NCBI GenBank assembly: GCA_036583965.1 | Contig: JAZBQD010000018.1 | Location: forward strand, 15,354,867 to 15,418,866 | Direction: 5' to 3' | DNA: 64,000 bases | From: Prunella strophiata | Taxonomy: Eukaryota; Chordata; Aves; Passeriformes; Prunellidae | Shown: positions 23,861 to 35,820 of the stretch, one piece after another | How the letters are laid out: each line of letters opens with the position of its first letter | How positions within the stretch are numbered: position 1 is the first letter of the stretch | The notes under the pieces: generated by a model | Seen by the model: the letters and a program-made list of their open reading frames with translations, nothing else | Database searches by the model: none | What the model was told of the DNA's origin: nothing | Made by a program: the position numbers and the translations under genes

Positions 23861-26800
23861 TGCATAGATTTGATAATAACTCAACCCAAAGAAATTTCCC
23901 AAAATGGCAGTGTTGTCCAACTGTCCTGCTGTCTGATGGCTGAGTTATTTAAAGGGAAGAGGAATATGCTAACATAAGTTGTCTATTTGGATGTAGCCTT
24001 GCATGCTCTGTTGGAAGAAGTTTTCAGTATGTAATTTCTAGCTGGTTACAGACCAGAGAGTTAAAAATGCATAAAAGGTAATTGTCTGAATTCTTTTTGG
24101 CCTCTTACTGTCAGGATGCCAAACAGTTTTGCAGAGACTGAGGGCGCCTAAATCTACTCACACCCTCCAACTGGTTTAAGCACCACTCTCTTCTACCCCT
24201 CAGTTCTGCTCACTTGACCATCTTTCTTGTCATCCCCTGTGGTACTGGGAGCCCTTTATCCTCAACCATACAGAAAAACTATTGGAAAGGGAAGAAAAAA
24301 ATAACAAAAACTTACTGAAAATGTAGAATTATGCGTTGCCCCTAAATCTGGAGCATCTAAGAAAGGCTCCAGACCATTTAGTATACGGGTGAACTGTCCA
24401 GGGTTCCGTCTGGCTGGAGAAGAAATCCAACGAGCTGATGATTTACAGGCTGAAGAGCTCGCTGAAGTTTGCCCTTGCTGGAGCCTTGAGCACATTCGTG
24501 CCTTTAGGTGTCACTGTTCACCTGCACCGTGTGTCCTCCTCGCTGAAGGGAGCTGTGTCTGTGTCACACCAGCCGAGTGAAGAAAAATTCCAAGGCTGCT
24601 CTGTTGCTACAGCTGTGTAATACCACATTCAGAGGAGCAAGATGAGTGTGACATTAGCCTGAGACGAGGGATCTGATCTAGCACAGAGCTGGGAAAACCA
24701 AGCTGGTTGTCTTCCTTCAGTAACACTGAATCAATTCTGATTTTTAATTTTTTTTTCCCCCTCCCCTGTAGCTGGATGCTCCTGTGAATTGGTTGCAACA
24801 CAGTGCAAACTTGATGTCCAGTCACAGTCCTCCTGGATTTAGTGCCACACAACAGTGGTAGTAAAATTTTTGCAGCACATGTGTGTGATAACTGCTTAGA
24901 AATCCAACACTAAAAGTGATGGATGGCTTGGTGGTCCTGTCAGTTTGCTCATGCTCATAATTATGGCCAAGAAGGGACATTAAAACAGCCTTCATGTATT
25001 TCAGAAATCACATGAAACATGTGGCAGATGAATTATTTTAGCAATGCATGCTGTAATTTGTTGTGTCCACTAACCCTCTCTTGTGCTTGTGACAAAATGT
25101 CAGAAAGCTAAAATTGATGAGTACAACTGTGCTGAAACCTGACCAGCACTGTCCCACCTGCAGTCAGCAGCATGGAATTGTGTTGCAGTGTTGTTCAAGA
25201 TGTTACTTTTCTCCTTTCTGACAAAAAACATGGGAGTTCTGCACTTTGCCAAAAAATAGCATTTTCCTCTATGTGGAGAATCATAATAATCCTTCAACTA
25301 GCTGACATTCCAGAAAGCCATGCACTAAAACCCTCAGAGTAGTCCTGCTTTGGGAACATAGGTGTATGTTCTGGTCTGTTACATGGCATTAGGATTTTGA
25401 AAACAAATTTGGACAATGTTCTGACTTCTTGGAGCTCTGAAATCAGTGGTATTCAGACAGTAGGTTTGATTCCTGGACTATTTCTCATAATGCTTTTTGA
25501 TTTTAAAAAGAGAGCTTCATCCTTCAGTTCACTCAGTGACATGCTGGACCCTACAGTACTTCCAAATGTTACTGAAGAGAGCTTTGCCCATACTCTGAAT
25601 TTATCTATGTTCAAACACTGTTAATTCTGAACTGAGGCTGACGTTAAGAAAGAGTCTCCATTCCCCCTGAACACCCATATCCACAAATCTTTCCCTGAAA
25701 GGCAAACTGCTCTCTGGAAAACAGATGTGGGGTAGGTACATTTAATAGCACCCTGTGGTGAGGTTTTCACTATTAGGGCACTTTGGATAAAAATTAATAT
25801 TAAAAAAAAAAAAAATAAGAAAACAAAAATATGAACATTTATTCTAGCTGTGATTTAGCATTCTGATGATACACTTAAAACATATTCTTTTCTTTCTAAG
25901 ATGATGCAATTGAACTGAAAAGATAAGGCTATTCCAAGAGGAGGGATATTGTCTAGAGAATGCTGAGGACAAACCCATCAAAGCATAGACATAAATGTAT
26001 TTTCCAAGGCACAAAAATTCCAGAAGTAATCTTTCTGAACATTTGTTGATGGCAAATCCAGACTCAAAGACATTTTTATAGGATCTGCCATCAATTTGTT
26101 AATTACTATCAGCTTAATCTTGCAACATCAGACATGTCTTTACCTAGTTGGCATTAACAGCAGAAAGGGGTCTTTGTACAGCTTTTTACCTCATCTACAC
26201 CTTGAGCAATTAACTGTTCTGGAAAACAGAAAGGTTATTTTGCTGCATCGACTATTTGTAATTTCTTTCTCATGGGTTTGTAGGTATCAACAATAATTTC
26301 CCTTATTTTCCCCTGGTAGATGTGGAGTAGAGTAATAACTTCACACATTTTAAATTCAGCCTGGAGGAATATTAAATGCCCCCATTGTTAGTACCAGGCT
26401 TATGATGCAAGAAAGGCTAAAATCTTCCAGACAGCAAAAATCAACCATTCCCCATAATGGGACTTAACAAAAGCCCCAGTCAATCCATTAAATAGACATA
26501 TTCAGAAAGGGAGTTATTTTATCCTAATTCCTGGATAAAATTGTGCATATAAGTGCTCCTGGAATGGGGCAGAACATCATATGGAAGCATGAGGAGACAA
26601 CACTTCTTCCCAGCAGTCAATTTCAAAATAAGACAAATATATAGGAAATTTGGATTAATTTACCAGCTAAATCTTTTCCCTGGCTTCTTTCATGGTACAG
26701 GAAATCATGTTTTCTTGGAGGCTGAGCAGTTTTGCAGCTCAGGCTCTAAGCTATGCCATTAACAGAGGGGCTGGGAGAGCACAATGAACAGCAGCAGGAG

Positions 26801-26959
26801 TCTCTGGCTGTATGTACTCAAAGAGACTCCCAGCCACAGAGCAGCAGACTGAGAATCATTTCTTTCCAAGCATCAGCACATAGAAACATTAAAATCTGAG
26901 CAGCCTTCAGCAGAGGCCTCCACAGGAGAAGCAAAACTTCCCCTGTGCCATCAAACCAG
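23861..26959. other. Intergenic sequence with one GC-richer ORF
   Basis: Mostly AT-rich. A GC-richer block at about 24390-24620 has an open frame with G/C-biased third positions, described among the findings. No known product was recognised. Confidence 0.55.
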
Positions 26960-27254
26960 GAGGTTTGCCCCGTGCAGTGCCACTTACCGTGAGGCGCCAC
27001 GGCCGGTCCCAGCACCGTGGTAAGGAAATGTCCATCAGCCAGAGCACAGGGCTGGCACTGACCTTCATCCCCTGGTTTGCCTCGGGCAGAGAGCTCGGGA
27101 TTGGGGGTTTAGCAGGGGGACTTTGTTCTCCTTCCACACAGAGGATTCCATGGATCTGCCACAGATCCATGCTCACAGCGCACGCGGGGTGCTCGGGCCA
27201 GCGCACGGCCTGGGGGAGCTCAGTCACACCCACAGCTTCAGAGCTGGGCTCCAT
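26960..27254. promoter_or_regulatory. CpG-rich island, function unknown
   Basis: A compact block with many CG dinucleotides (GAGGCGCCACGGCCGG, GCGCACGCGGGG, GCGCACGGCC) inside AT-rich surroundings. On the minus strand it holds an open frame from an ATG at 27254. That frame runs to a good donor-like ACGGTAAGT at about 26992. It could be a promoter or first exon of an unrecognised transcript, or simply a GC-rich relic. Confidence 0.4.
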
Positions 27255-29280
27255 GATGTACCAACCACTGAAATATGGCTATAAAAGTTGTGTCTCCTGA
27301 AAAGGGCAAACCTCTCAAAAAAAGTGTTTCATAGTGTTTCAAAAGGTACCCAGTAAAACAAAAAAGATGTCCCTATGTAAAACGGGTCCCCCCCATTTTG
27401 CAGCAAGAATCACAAAGCCAAAATTCCCCGGCCACTGCAAATCACAGGTTTCTATTAGATCGTGTAGCTTGGCCAATCTCTGCACTTACCAGCTGGGAGA
27501 AGAACAGCAAATCAAAACAAGAGTACTGCTGTGCATAGTAGGCTTGAAACAACATTCAAGTACCAACAGCTATAAGGATTTCTTTCCTTACAGTTCTTAC
27601 AAGGAGCTTTAATTCATCCTTTTCTGCAGCTCCCGCCTTCAAGTTGTTTTGGCAGAAAGTTGTTTGGGATTTTAATTTTCATCTCAATACATGATAAATC
27701 CAAATATAAAAATAGTCCTTTGTGTATTATGGTTTGACTTGCTTGGAAATGTTATGGACGTAGTTAGCTTGTGCAAGAATTGAAAAATCAGGAATCTTAT
27801 CCAAATGATAGCATCTCTTTCCTATTCATTCTTTTTTTTCATCTAGAGTGACGTGTGTTTAAATTTGTGAAAAATCAGTCTCCTAAATAGTACTCTGCAA
27901 TTGGTATGGGGGTTTGGGGATTGTTTTTTTGTTTGTTTCTCTTCTGGGCTTGTTGTTGTTGGCTGGATTTTGGTTTACATTTTTTAATGGGGGAAGAGCT
28001 GGGAGAGGGACTAGGTTTTACTTGGCAGATTTTCTTAATTCTGACCAGTTGTGTCAGAATGACATTTCCCCCACCCCCTCCAATATTCCTAGGCAGTCAG
28101 CCAGAGGAATACACTCCAAAGCTACTCGAAGACAAAATGTTGAGTTTTATATGTCTTAAGATACCTTTACATTGCTGTAGTGCTGTAGATGCTTCTTAAA
28201 TAATGCCCACCCAAAGCAGCACTGAATTCAGTAATCCTGGCAACGTCATGTGTTTACTGCTTTATCTGTGTCCCCCAGAAAGGGCTGAAGGAAAAGAAAC
28301 AAGAAGCCAGGAGAGCTGTAGGAACATTCTTTCCACCTTCTTCATTGATACCCTTCATGCCATTCAAATAGACTCCGGAATACACTACTTTAATTAGCAA
28401 AGCTTGTTTTAAAGTAAACAACACAAACACTCCTTATAGGACAGTCACAGTCTCCCCTGCTAGATATACAGGCTTTTTGGCAAGATCACATTCAAACAGC
28501 ATGAAATTCACCCATGGGCACGGTCCCAAGAAGGCCCTTGCACCTCTTTAACTTCCATTTAGCTGCTCTGGATAGGAGCGAGTGGTTTGTGGGATAAGGA
28601 CAGTTTTCCTCCAAAAAAAAAAAGATGGTCCAAATCCACATCTGTAAAGATCATCAGTTTTACCACTATAAGGTCATAAAGGTGTGATATAGGCGTCATG
28701 CATAGAGTACATACCATATTTCAATTGAGTCCTGTCCCCGAGTGACTTTGAGCCCCCGTGAAAGTAACAACGCACAGCGCGCCCGCAATGGAACCCTTGG
28801 TGGCCGTCTCTGCTGCGTTGTGCTCTTTCCTGGGAACACTGCAAAGTCATTCAGCAGACAGGAGTCAGGACAGCAGTGAGAAGAGAATCCTCATAGGAAG
28901 CTCTGACAGGATTCCTTTTGACAAATGGGAGAACATGAGAGTCCCATCTTCGTTCAGTAATTGCTAAACAAACAGAAATCGGAAATCATTAATGCTGACA
29001 TTGACCCAAAGAACACTGATCACTGAGGTCCTGTTCTCCCCTGTGCCACACACAGGGAGCAACAGATGCTCAAAGTAAACAGGGTAAGAACAAAACAGTA
29101 TGGAAATAATGTTGGTTCCTTAACAAATGTCTTACTGTAGTCCATTTATGCTGACTGACACCGGTTGTTCTTTTCAATTATAACTGTGCAACAAAATCAG
29201 ACATGTCTCATCTTCCAGTCTTGATACTGAGCTGTTGCTGATTTTCTTTTGTTGGTCAAGTTATTTAATTTTTCTGTTAT

Positions 29281-29333
29281 TTTTCTTTTTTTTTTTTCCT
29301 TTTTCTTTTTTTTTTCTTCTTTTTTTTTTTTCT
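29281..29333. repeat. T-rich tract
   Basis: Nearly pure T with scattered C; minus-strand frames through it encode only lysine runs. Confidence 0.9.
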
Positions 29334-30287
29334 TGTTTACATCTACGTTTATCAACACTGATACATTACAGATCTTGTTAGTTATATTTTGAAGTCTGAT
29401 CATGCAGAACTACAGGCAGGTGCAACTTAGATCTTATTACAGGATGGACATGGCAAGGTGAACAGTTGTTTTTGCTAGTTAAGATCTGGAGCTTTGTTAC
29501 TGTTGTGGCTTAATGCATACTGGCCATAAGTCCCACTTACCCAATTTACTAAATATACATGATTCTATATGTACACTGAAACTTCCAGCACCCTCCTTTA
29601 TCAACACGTGACTGACTCAGGAGAAGGTCAGAGGTCAACCATATTCAGGCAAACAGCAGCCTTATTGTAAAAGTTTTTAACAGAAATAGCGTGTTGGATT
29701 ATTACATATTAGTTACAGAGGAAGGAAAAAAAACCCCAATTCCATACAACTATTTACATTATAAATATCTTGCTTTCCAGAAGACAAGAATGGCCCTGTT
29801 CAGTGAAAATTAGCAAAAGATACCTGTCTGAAATGATAAGCATGGTAAGGATACATTTATTTCCCAAATTGACTGTGTCTTCCTTCAATATGTGCTTTTC
29901 AGCTTTTCCCTCTCAGGTAAAAAGGCACCATTAGCCTCAGTTGAAGTTTTTCAACATTCTTTTGTCGAATCAAACCCTCTTTAAAACTCAAACTTGCCAT
30001 AGGCCAACGAGCCTGAACATGCATTAAGTTTAACATTTCACTTCTTGCAATCAATTTTTGATTAAAAAAAACCAAAACCAGCGACAAAAAATGAAAGAAA
30101 AATCAGGCCCCACTGGCAAGTTCCTAATACACTAAGCAGATTCCACTAAATTCCACTGGACAGGTCAGTTTTCCAGCTCATTGGTGAAGATGACACATTC
30201 ACCATTCCCCTGCATACCTCAAGCATCTTACTAATTAGGACAATCACATATTCATGTAGTATTCAAACCTACTGCACAATGATTTTC

Positions 30288-30290
<3 letters not shown>

Positions 30291-30321
<31 letters not shown>
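30291..30321. repeat. (GT)n microsatellite
   Basis: About 15 uninterrupted GT dinucleotides, likely polymorphic. Confidence 0.97.
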
Positions 30322-30324
<3 letters not shown>

Positions 30325-31336
30325 AAGATCACCTTGAGCTTGCAATTAGATAACTGTGTCCTTTGTAAAGTGGTGGAAGTTCAAATAAGCACAGCCATCA
30401 GATTCTTGAAGATGTGTGATTATGTTACAATTCCTCTCTTTATCCACACTGACAACTGGGATCAAGCACAAGTGGAACAGAGGTTCTAAAAATCCACATG
30501 AACACCCTCTCTTCCCTACACACACATACAGAAGTAAAGAAAAAGAAAAGCCTAAACATAAATTGAATGACAAGCTCAGAATTTAAAAAGAAAACTAATT
30601 GGTCCCTGCAGGTTTTCTTTCATATTGCTCTCCCTGGAAGCACAGAGTTTGTTGCAAAATGCCTTTTTTGTTTGTTTGTTTTCGCATGTTTGAATTCACA
30701 CAAAATTTTAAACTCTAAATAAGCATGAAGGAAAAAATAGAAATAGATCTGAATAGAAACAATTAGATCCTAAACTAAATAGTTTTTGGTCCTTTGAACG
30801 ACTGTGAAGCTTGCAATATATATAAGCTAGCATTGGTTATTAGAATTAAAGTTACTTTGAATTAAAATATTCCAATTCCATTTTACAATAATTCCAGCAT
30901 ATCCAAAACACTTTTTAATTAAAAATTGGGAGATTTTCTAAAAGTGACTCTCTCAGGAAGTTCTAAAAGTTACTATTAGCATGTTTTTCTTGAGAAAATA
31001 AATTGGTGGAAAAGAAATCAGTGGTGTTTACTGACAAATTTAGAATACAATCCAAATCAGTTAAGTAGTGCTACTTTGGGAAATTCCCTAAAGGCACTGC
31101 AAAAGGTCTAATTTCTTCAGTATTGTTATCCCAGAATTAGAAAGTAAAGCAATATATATGAAGATAAAGGAATGTATATGAACCAAATTGCTTATAAATT
31201 TGGAAGAGTGACATAGGGACATGATCATCTGTCTTGTGTAACCTTTGGAAGCCAATGGTGTGCAGGAACTGGTGATTTCCAGAGGAAAACTGTCAGTGCA
31301 TTAGGGCTTAGAAAACCTGATCAGGCTTTCTGTAGC

Positions 31337-31417
31337 TTTGTTGTTTGGGGTTTTTTGTGGGGTTTTTTTTTGTTTGTTTGTTTTTTGGTTTTTTTTTTTT
31401 TTTTTGTGGGTTTTTTG
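31337..31417. repeat. T/G-rich tract
   Basis: T runs broken by G, GG and GGGG. It has the complementary composition to the A/C-rich tracts at 23741 and 47445. Confidence 0.9.
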
Positions 31418-34133
31418 ACACACTACCATACTTGCACTCCAATTTCAGTCTGTTTTATGTAATGCAAACTTGCTATGATTCATGAATCTATTTGTGCCAT
31501 GGAATTCTAGATAGGAGGGGGGAACATCAACCATAATACAATTCGCATAAATCACAGTGATCAACTCAAATATCTGAACTCTCTGAAGATATATTGTCAT
31601 GGAATATAGCCAACACTCACAAAATACTATTGCAGCTACCAAGTCAGTATCTGAAGACTGTTTTCAAAAATTACCAAAAATTTTGGATTGAAAACATACA
31701 TAAATTTATATCAACTTGTAATAAATCAATGCCTCATCCTCATTTAAACTCAGCAGTGAGAAAGCAAATGGAGGGACGGTCTTTTAAGAGCTGTTCTGAC
31801 TTATTTCTTTTTTTTTTTTCCCCTCATACTATCCCAAAGTTCTCCATCTGAAAAAAAGCAGGCACTGTTTAGCAGCAATTTTCCTCTCTACCATCTCAAT
31901 GCAGCTAGTGGTCTGAGCAGTCAATGGCAGATAATGCTTGTGCCACTTCTCGTCACCCTGCTGATGCCTATATACATGACTTAGGTGAGCCACTTGGGAC
32001 AGAATTTCCTTGGGTATTGAGGCACTTATGACACCAAGAGGCTCTGAGGCATATTTTCAGAAATGCCAAGGTGTCCAGCTGCCATTCAGGATGATGTAAG
32101 TTATGCCACTTCTGGCACAGGCTCACTGATTGATCCTTTGGTGCCTAAATACCTTGCAACATCTGTCATAGATCTTTGGCTTTCCAATTTCCTTCTGCAC
32201 TGGTGGCAATGATGCTTACAACTGCAAACCTCAGAGAATTAAGTGAAAATTGTTGCCAAAGTACTATATTTAGTAACATATTAAGCAGAAGTAGGTTTAA
32301 AAGATCAATGGCAAAATTAAAGAAAGCATCTATCATTATCAAGCTGAACAAAATTTTGGAATAAAGGGGGACAGATTTGAGGAGGATGCTATCAAAACTT
32401 CTAGAATCAGAAAAAGTGTTTTCTCTTAAAACATCCTCAGAACATCATCATCTACGATCTTTTATTCAAGAGTACATGTGTTATTTTAAGGTATCAGCTG
32501 ACAGCAATGAATTCCTGGCACAAAGCAAAACAAAGGATGCTACTCCTGCTACTTCAGTTTGGACATACAAGGACCAGAACTTTAAAGAACTAATGCTTTT
32601 CTTCATTGATGGCTTTTTTTTCTAGTGTCCAATGTGGACAGCTCCAGGTCTCCTCCCCCAGACAGAGCTTCTCATGAGGAGACTGATTTGAGGACAAAAA
32701 GAGATGCAGTAATTCTTTCTGGCTCCATTTCAGCAAGGCACTTAAGCACATGCTGATGTCGATCACTGCTGAGCAAAGGACAAAAGCACATGCTAATTAA
32801 TTTTTTGTAAGCATCCTACAGTCTCCATGAGATGTTCGAACAAGCCCTGGTGCTTAGCAGAATCAGGGAATAAAGCCCATTATGTAACTCCTGTGTTGTG
32901 AGTCCATTCAGCACCCACCTAAGGACACCTTCTCTGGTGACTGCTTCTCCACCCTGCACTCATGAACCCAAACAGGACTGAATTAAACCATGGGATTAAG
33001 AGCACAGATTTGCCTTCAAGAGATGAAACATGGAAGGTCTACAAGTCTCCATCTACTCTAAATGGCTTCTCTGCTATTGCCTATGCCACATCTCCATAAC
33101 ATCACTGGCAATGAACTGGGATTACTCCAAGTTTCTACAGTCTACACTGGTGATATTTTTGCAGTTTTGCCTCAATGAGACCTAGTTTAGTTTTGCTTAA
33201 ATAACACACCCAAATGGTGCACACTAAGGAATGTAAAGTAGATACTAGTTACCTGAATATTATTAATATGTATCTATGGTGAATTAAATCTGGAGGTGAT
33301 ATATTTAATTATTGCTAAGAAGTCACCCTTGGTGTTATTGCCTACATACCTACAGAGCTTTGCTGTTAACCTTTCAATACTTTTATGATCATTGGCTTTG
33401 GAGTGAGAGTTACATCACTCAATATTGACCTGATGTTTCATGGCTTAAGAGAGCATATTGCTAAATATATTTAGCTGTAGTAAATTATTGCTTTTTAAAT
33501 TACAGCTCTGAGTTTTTAGAACATTAACAACCTAATTTTATTCTCAAAAAAAGAAATTCAATAAAAATCTACCAAAAATATAACCAGGTAAAGACCCCCC
33601 ACTTCCTATAGCAATTCTGATACAGCTCAGACCTATCAAGTCTGATTTTATTTTATATTCTCTTCATTTTTATCTCCCCTCCTCCCCACCCTGGAGTGAA
33701 GTTTTTTTCTTCCCTTTCTTCCCTTTGAAAAAAATCTGGCTTGATACTAATATTTTTTTTTTTTTCCTACCACAGAATGGCAGTCTTGTAAGCCACCCAA
33801 TGGAACAGTCCTATTTTGGTAGAGTTTTGAATACAAAAGAATTAGTCAATTTAAAATATCCACTAACACAGTCTAAACAGTTTCTCTCTCTGGCATTTGG
33901 AAAAGCATTAGAGTAGGATTTAGCTCATTTCAGTTTACATGGCACACTTTGGTAAAAGGACAGATGACTTGGATTTTACTTAATTTCCAACTCAGATAAC
34001 AATGACTTCAAAGTGGAAAATGCCAATTGCTGTTTTGGCTGGAAAAATATTCAATGGTTCTGAAATTCTGTGTGGAATTTTGTCATTCTCTACTAAAAAC
34101 ACTTGCTGTTACTTACCATGGGAAATCCTCTGC

Positions 34134-34139
34134 TTTATT
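34134..34139 (-). terminator. Candidate MAPK10 poly(A) signal AATAAA
   Basis: Minus-strand AATAAA about 1.5 kb after the stop codon. It is the next canonical hexamer I noticed beyond the conserved-looking part of the 3' UTR. Hexamers are frequent in AT-rich DNA, so this is only a candidate. Confidence 0.3.
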
Positions 34140-34929
34140 ACCATGGCAAATTCAATTTGATATTCAGTCACTGTTGGGTTCTTCAGAACCTGTCCAAACT
34201 GGCCAAGACCCCTGGCTGTGACCCTTCCAGGCAAGCACACAAGCTGATTGATAACCTTGGCTGTCAGAATGTAGAAAAATTAGACCCATGCACTCTGTGG
34301 TTCTTTTCCATCTAACACAGATGCTAAAACTTCCTGGGGAGTCCACTGATTTGTCATGAGGAAATGAAGAGCCAAAAGCACCCAGAGAATGCCTATTCTC
34401 TGAGTAGCAGAAGTGCCTGCAAGGGAATGATGAAAAGGGAAAACAACCTCTGAGCTGCAAACACACACTGAGAGGGAGTGGGCTGAAAATATCCTTTCTC
34501 TAGCTAACCTAATAAAGATCTAGACAAAAAAAAAAAAACAACAAAAAAAACAAGTTGGTGCATGTCCTTTTGATCATAGTCTGCTAATTCCCCAACCCTG
34601 TCATACCCTCTAATTTACAAACATACATGTACTTCAAAATAGCGAGCCTATCTATGCCCTAAGATGATAACTCACTTAACATTGACAGAAAAAGTTGCTT
34701 ACTGATACCTTTCTGGGCTTAGACATGCATAAAACCCCTTCATTCTTGTTCCCTGTAACTTGCAAAGACACATGTGCTTCCTTCTAACCCAGTCTTATCT
34801 TGGCATATCTGCTCTAAAAATCGGAACAACAAGTCTTAACATTCACAAACTAGCATTTTTCTTTGAAGCTCTGTGGCTTCTTCTTTCAATAAAACTGGTT
34901 ATTATTTCAAAATATATATACAACTCTCA

Positions 34930-35672
34930 GCAGAAATTTGGTGCTACATCTTCAAGTGTCTGAGGGAGCCACAGTTCTATGTGGTTATTTACACTTCCAC
35001 AAGTCCTCATACAGTATATGTAACCTCATCAAGGAGCAAACAGATAGAATATGTACTGTAAAAAATCTCACATGTAGTTAAGCAGTTCGCCTGGAATGGG
35101 CCATTTATAGTCATGGAGTGCACACCAAGTGCCTGTGCAGATGTGCAGGCACAGAGCTGCATGCACTGCCAGGATTCTGTTGGCACATGTGTGTATGTGT
35201 GTGAGGAAAAATGCATGGAGATCCCTGCCTGCCTCACGGGCAGACGGCAGAAGAGACAGTGAAGGCAGACACACACTCGTATGGTGGAGCGTGGCTACTG
35301 CACACCTTGTCATGCCAGTGTGAAAAAGACAGTTGCAGGTTGCTGGTTTTGCAGCCATTCATTTTACATCTTGTGGGGAGGGGGCTAAAAAAAGGATTAT
35401 TTCAGTTCCTTTTTTCCTTTTGCCCCCCAGTAAGCATCACTGGAAGAAGACCAAAGCAGAGCAACTATAAGTTAAATACACACTTGAGCTTAGCTGCATT
35501 ACATAACTCTGTAGGAGAAGCAGGCTGAAAAGATTTGTTTGTTTCTTTGTTTGTTTCACTTAAATCTCTGTATTTTATTTCTCTTTCTTTTCATCTCTTA
35601 GCTCCCATCATTTTTTCCTCCTAGCTTCCATCATCCTCTGAAGAACGCTGGGTTTCGCAGGCAGGCGGCTAG
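34930..35672 (-). other. MAPK10: MAPK10 3' untranslated region (proximal part)
   Basis: The sequence just after the stop codon on the minus strand begins CTAGCCGCCTGCC. Blocks further on, such as the one containing GCAGCTAAGCTCAA near 35498 and CTTGAAGATGTAGC near 34957, agree with what I remember of the mammalian MAPK10 3' UTR. An AATAAA on the minus strand at 35579-35574 lies within 100 bases of the stop, but UTR-like similarity continues past it, so it may be a weak or unused site. The true end of the transcript cannot be fixed by eye. Confidence 0.7.
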
Positions 35673-35815
35673 TCACCTGCAACAACCGAGGGGTCCTGCA
35701 GAAGCTTCCAGGCTGCTGTCTGTGTCAGACGCCAGGGTTTGATCCGTGGACATGGATGAGATGTCGTTGACAGATGAGGATGGAGGGAGGCTCTCACTGC
35801 TGTTCACTGCTGCAC
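35673..35815 (-). CDS. MAPK10: MAPK10 (JNK3) last coding exon, alpha2-type C-terminus
   Basis: From the distal acceptor (CACAG) the exon completes a Gly codon and encodes [37 protein letters not shown] and SAGPLGCCR, then TGA at 35675-35673. This is the long tail of JNK3 alpha2; added to the other four exons it gives a predicted end at residue 464, the human alpha2 length. The tail is Ser/Thr-rich and probably disordered. The two adjacent Cys near the end are known palmitoylation sites in mammalian JNK3, and both are retained here. The codon phase agrees with the 78-bp exon 5065 bp upstream. An alternative acceptor 5 bases upstream is described separately. Confidence 0.97.
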
Positions 35816-35820
35816 CTGTG
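35804..35820 (-). CDS. MAPK10: MAPK10 alternative short terminal reading, alpha1-type C-terminus
   Basis: If splicing uses the proximal acceptor (CGTAG, exon starting at 35820), the frame shifts. The last codons then read Ala-Gln-Val-Gln-Gln followed by TGA at 35806-35804. This is the known JNK3 alpha1 C-terminus, and with the other exons it predicts 422 residues, the human alpha1 length. Proximal and distal acceptors are separated by CACAG, so both AG dinucleotides are intact. Which one is used cannot be told from genomic sequence. Confidence 0.85.

Larger units (their letters stand above)
27255..34133. other. Intergenic AT-rich sequence downstream of MAPK10
   Basis: No recognised gene. A small CG-containing patch lies at about 28740-28830. 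T-rich tracts lie at 29280-29333 and 31337-31417, and a GT repeat at 30291-30321. Confidence 0.6.

Noticed and set aside
23494..23943. 149-codon Lys-rich ORF
   Set aside because: It is CR1 sequence read into the adjoining A-rich tract.
27280..27287. Plus-strand TATAAAAG as a core promoter
   Set aside because: No downstream exon or transcript sign on the plus strand; single motif matches are common in AT-rich DNA.
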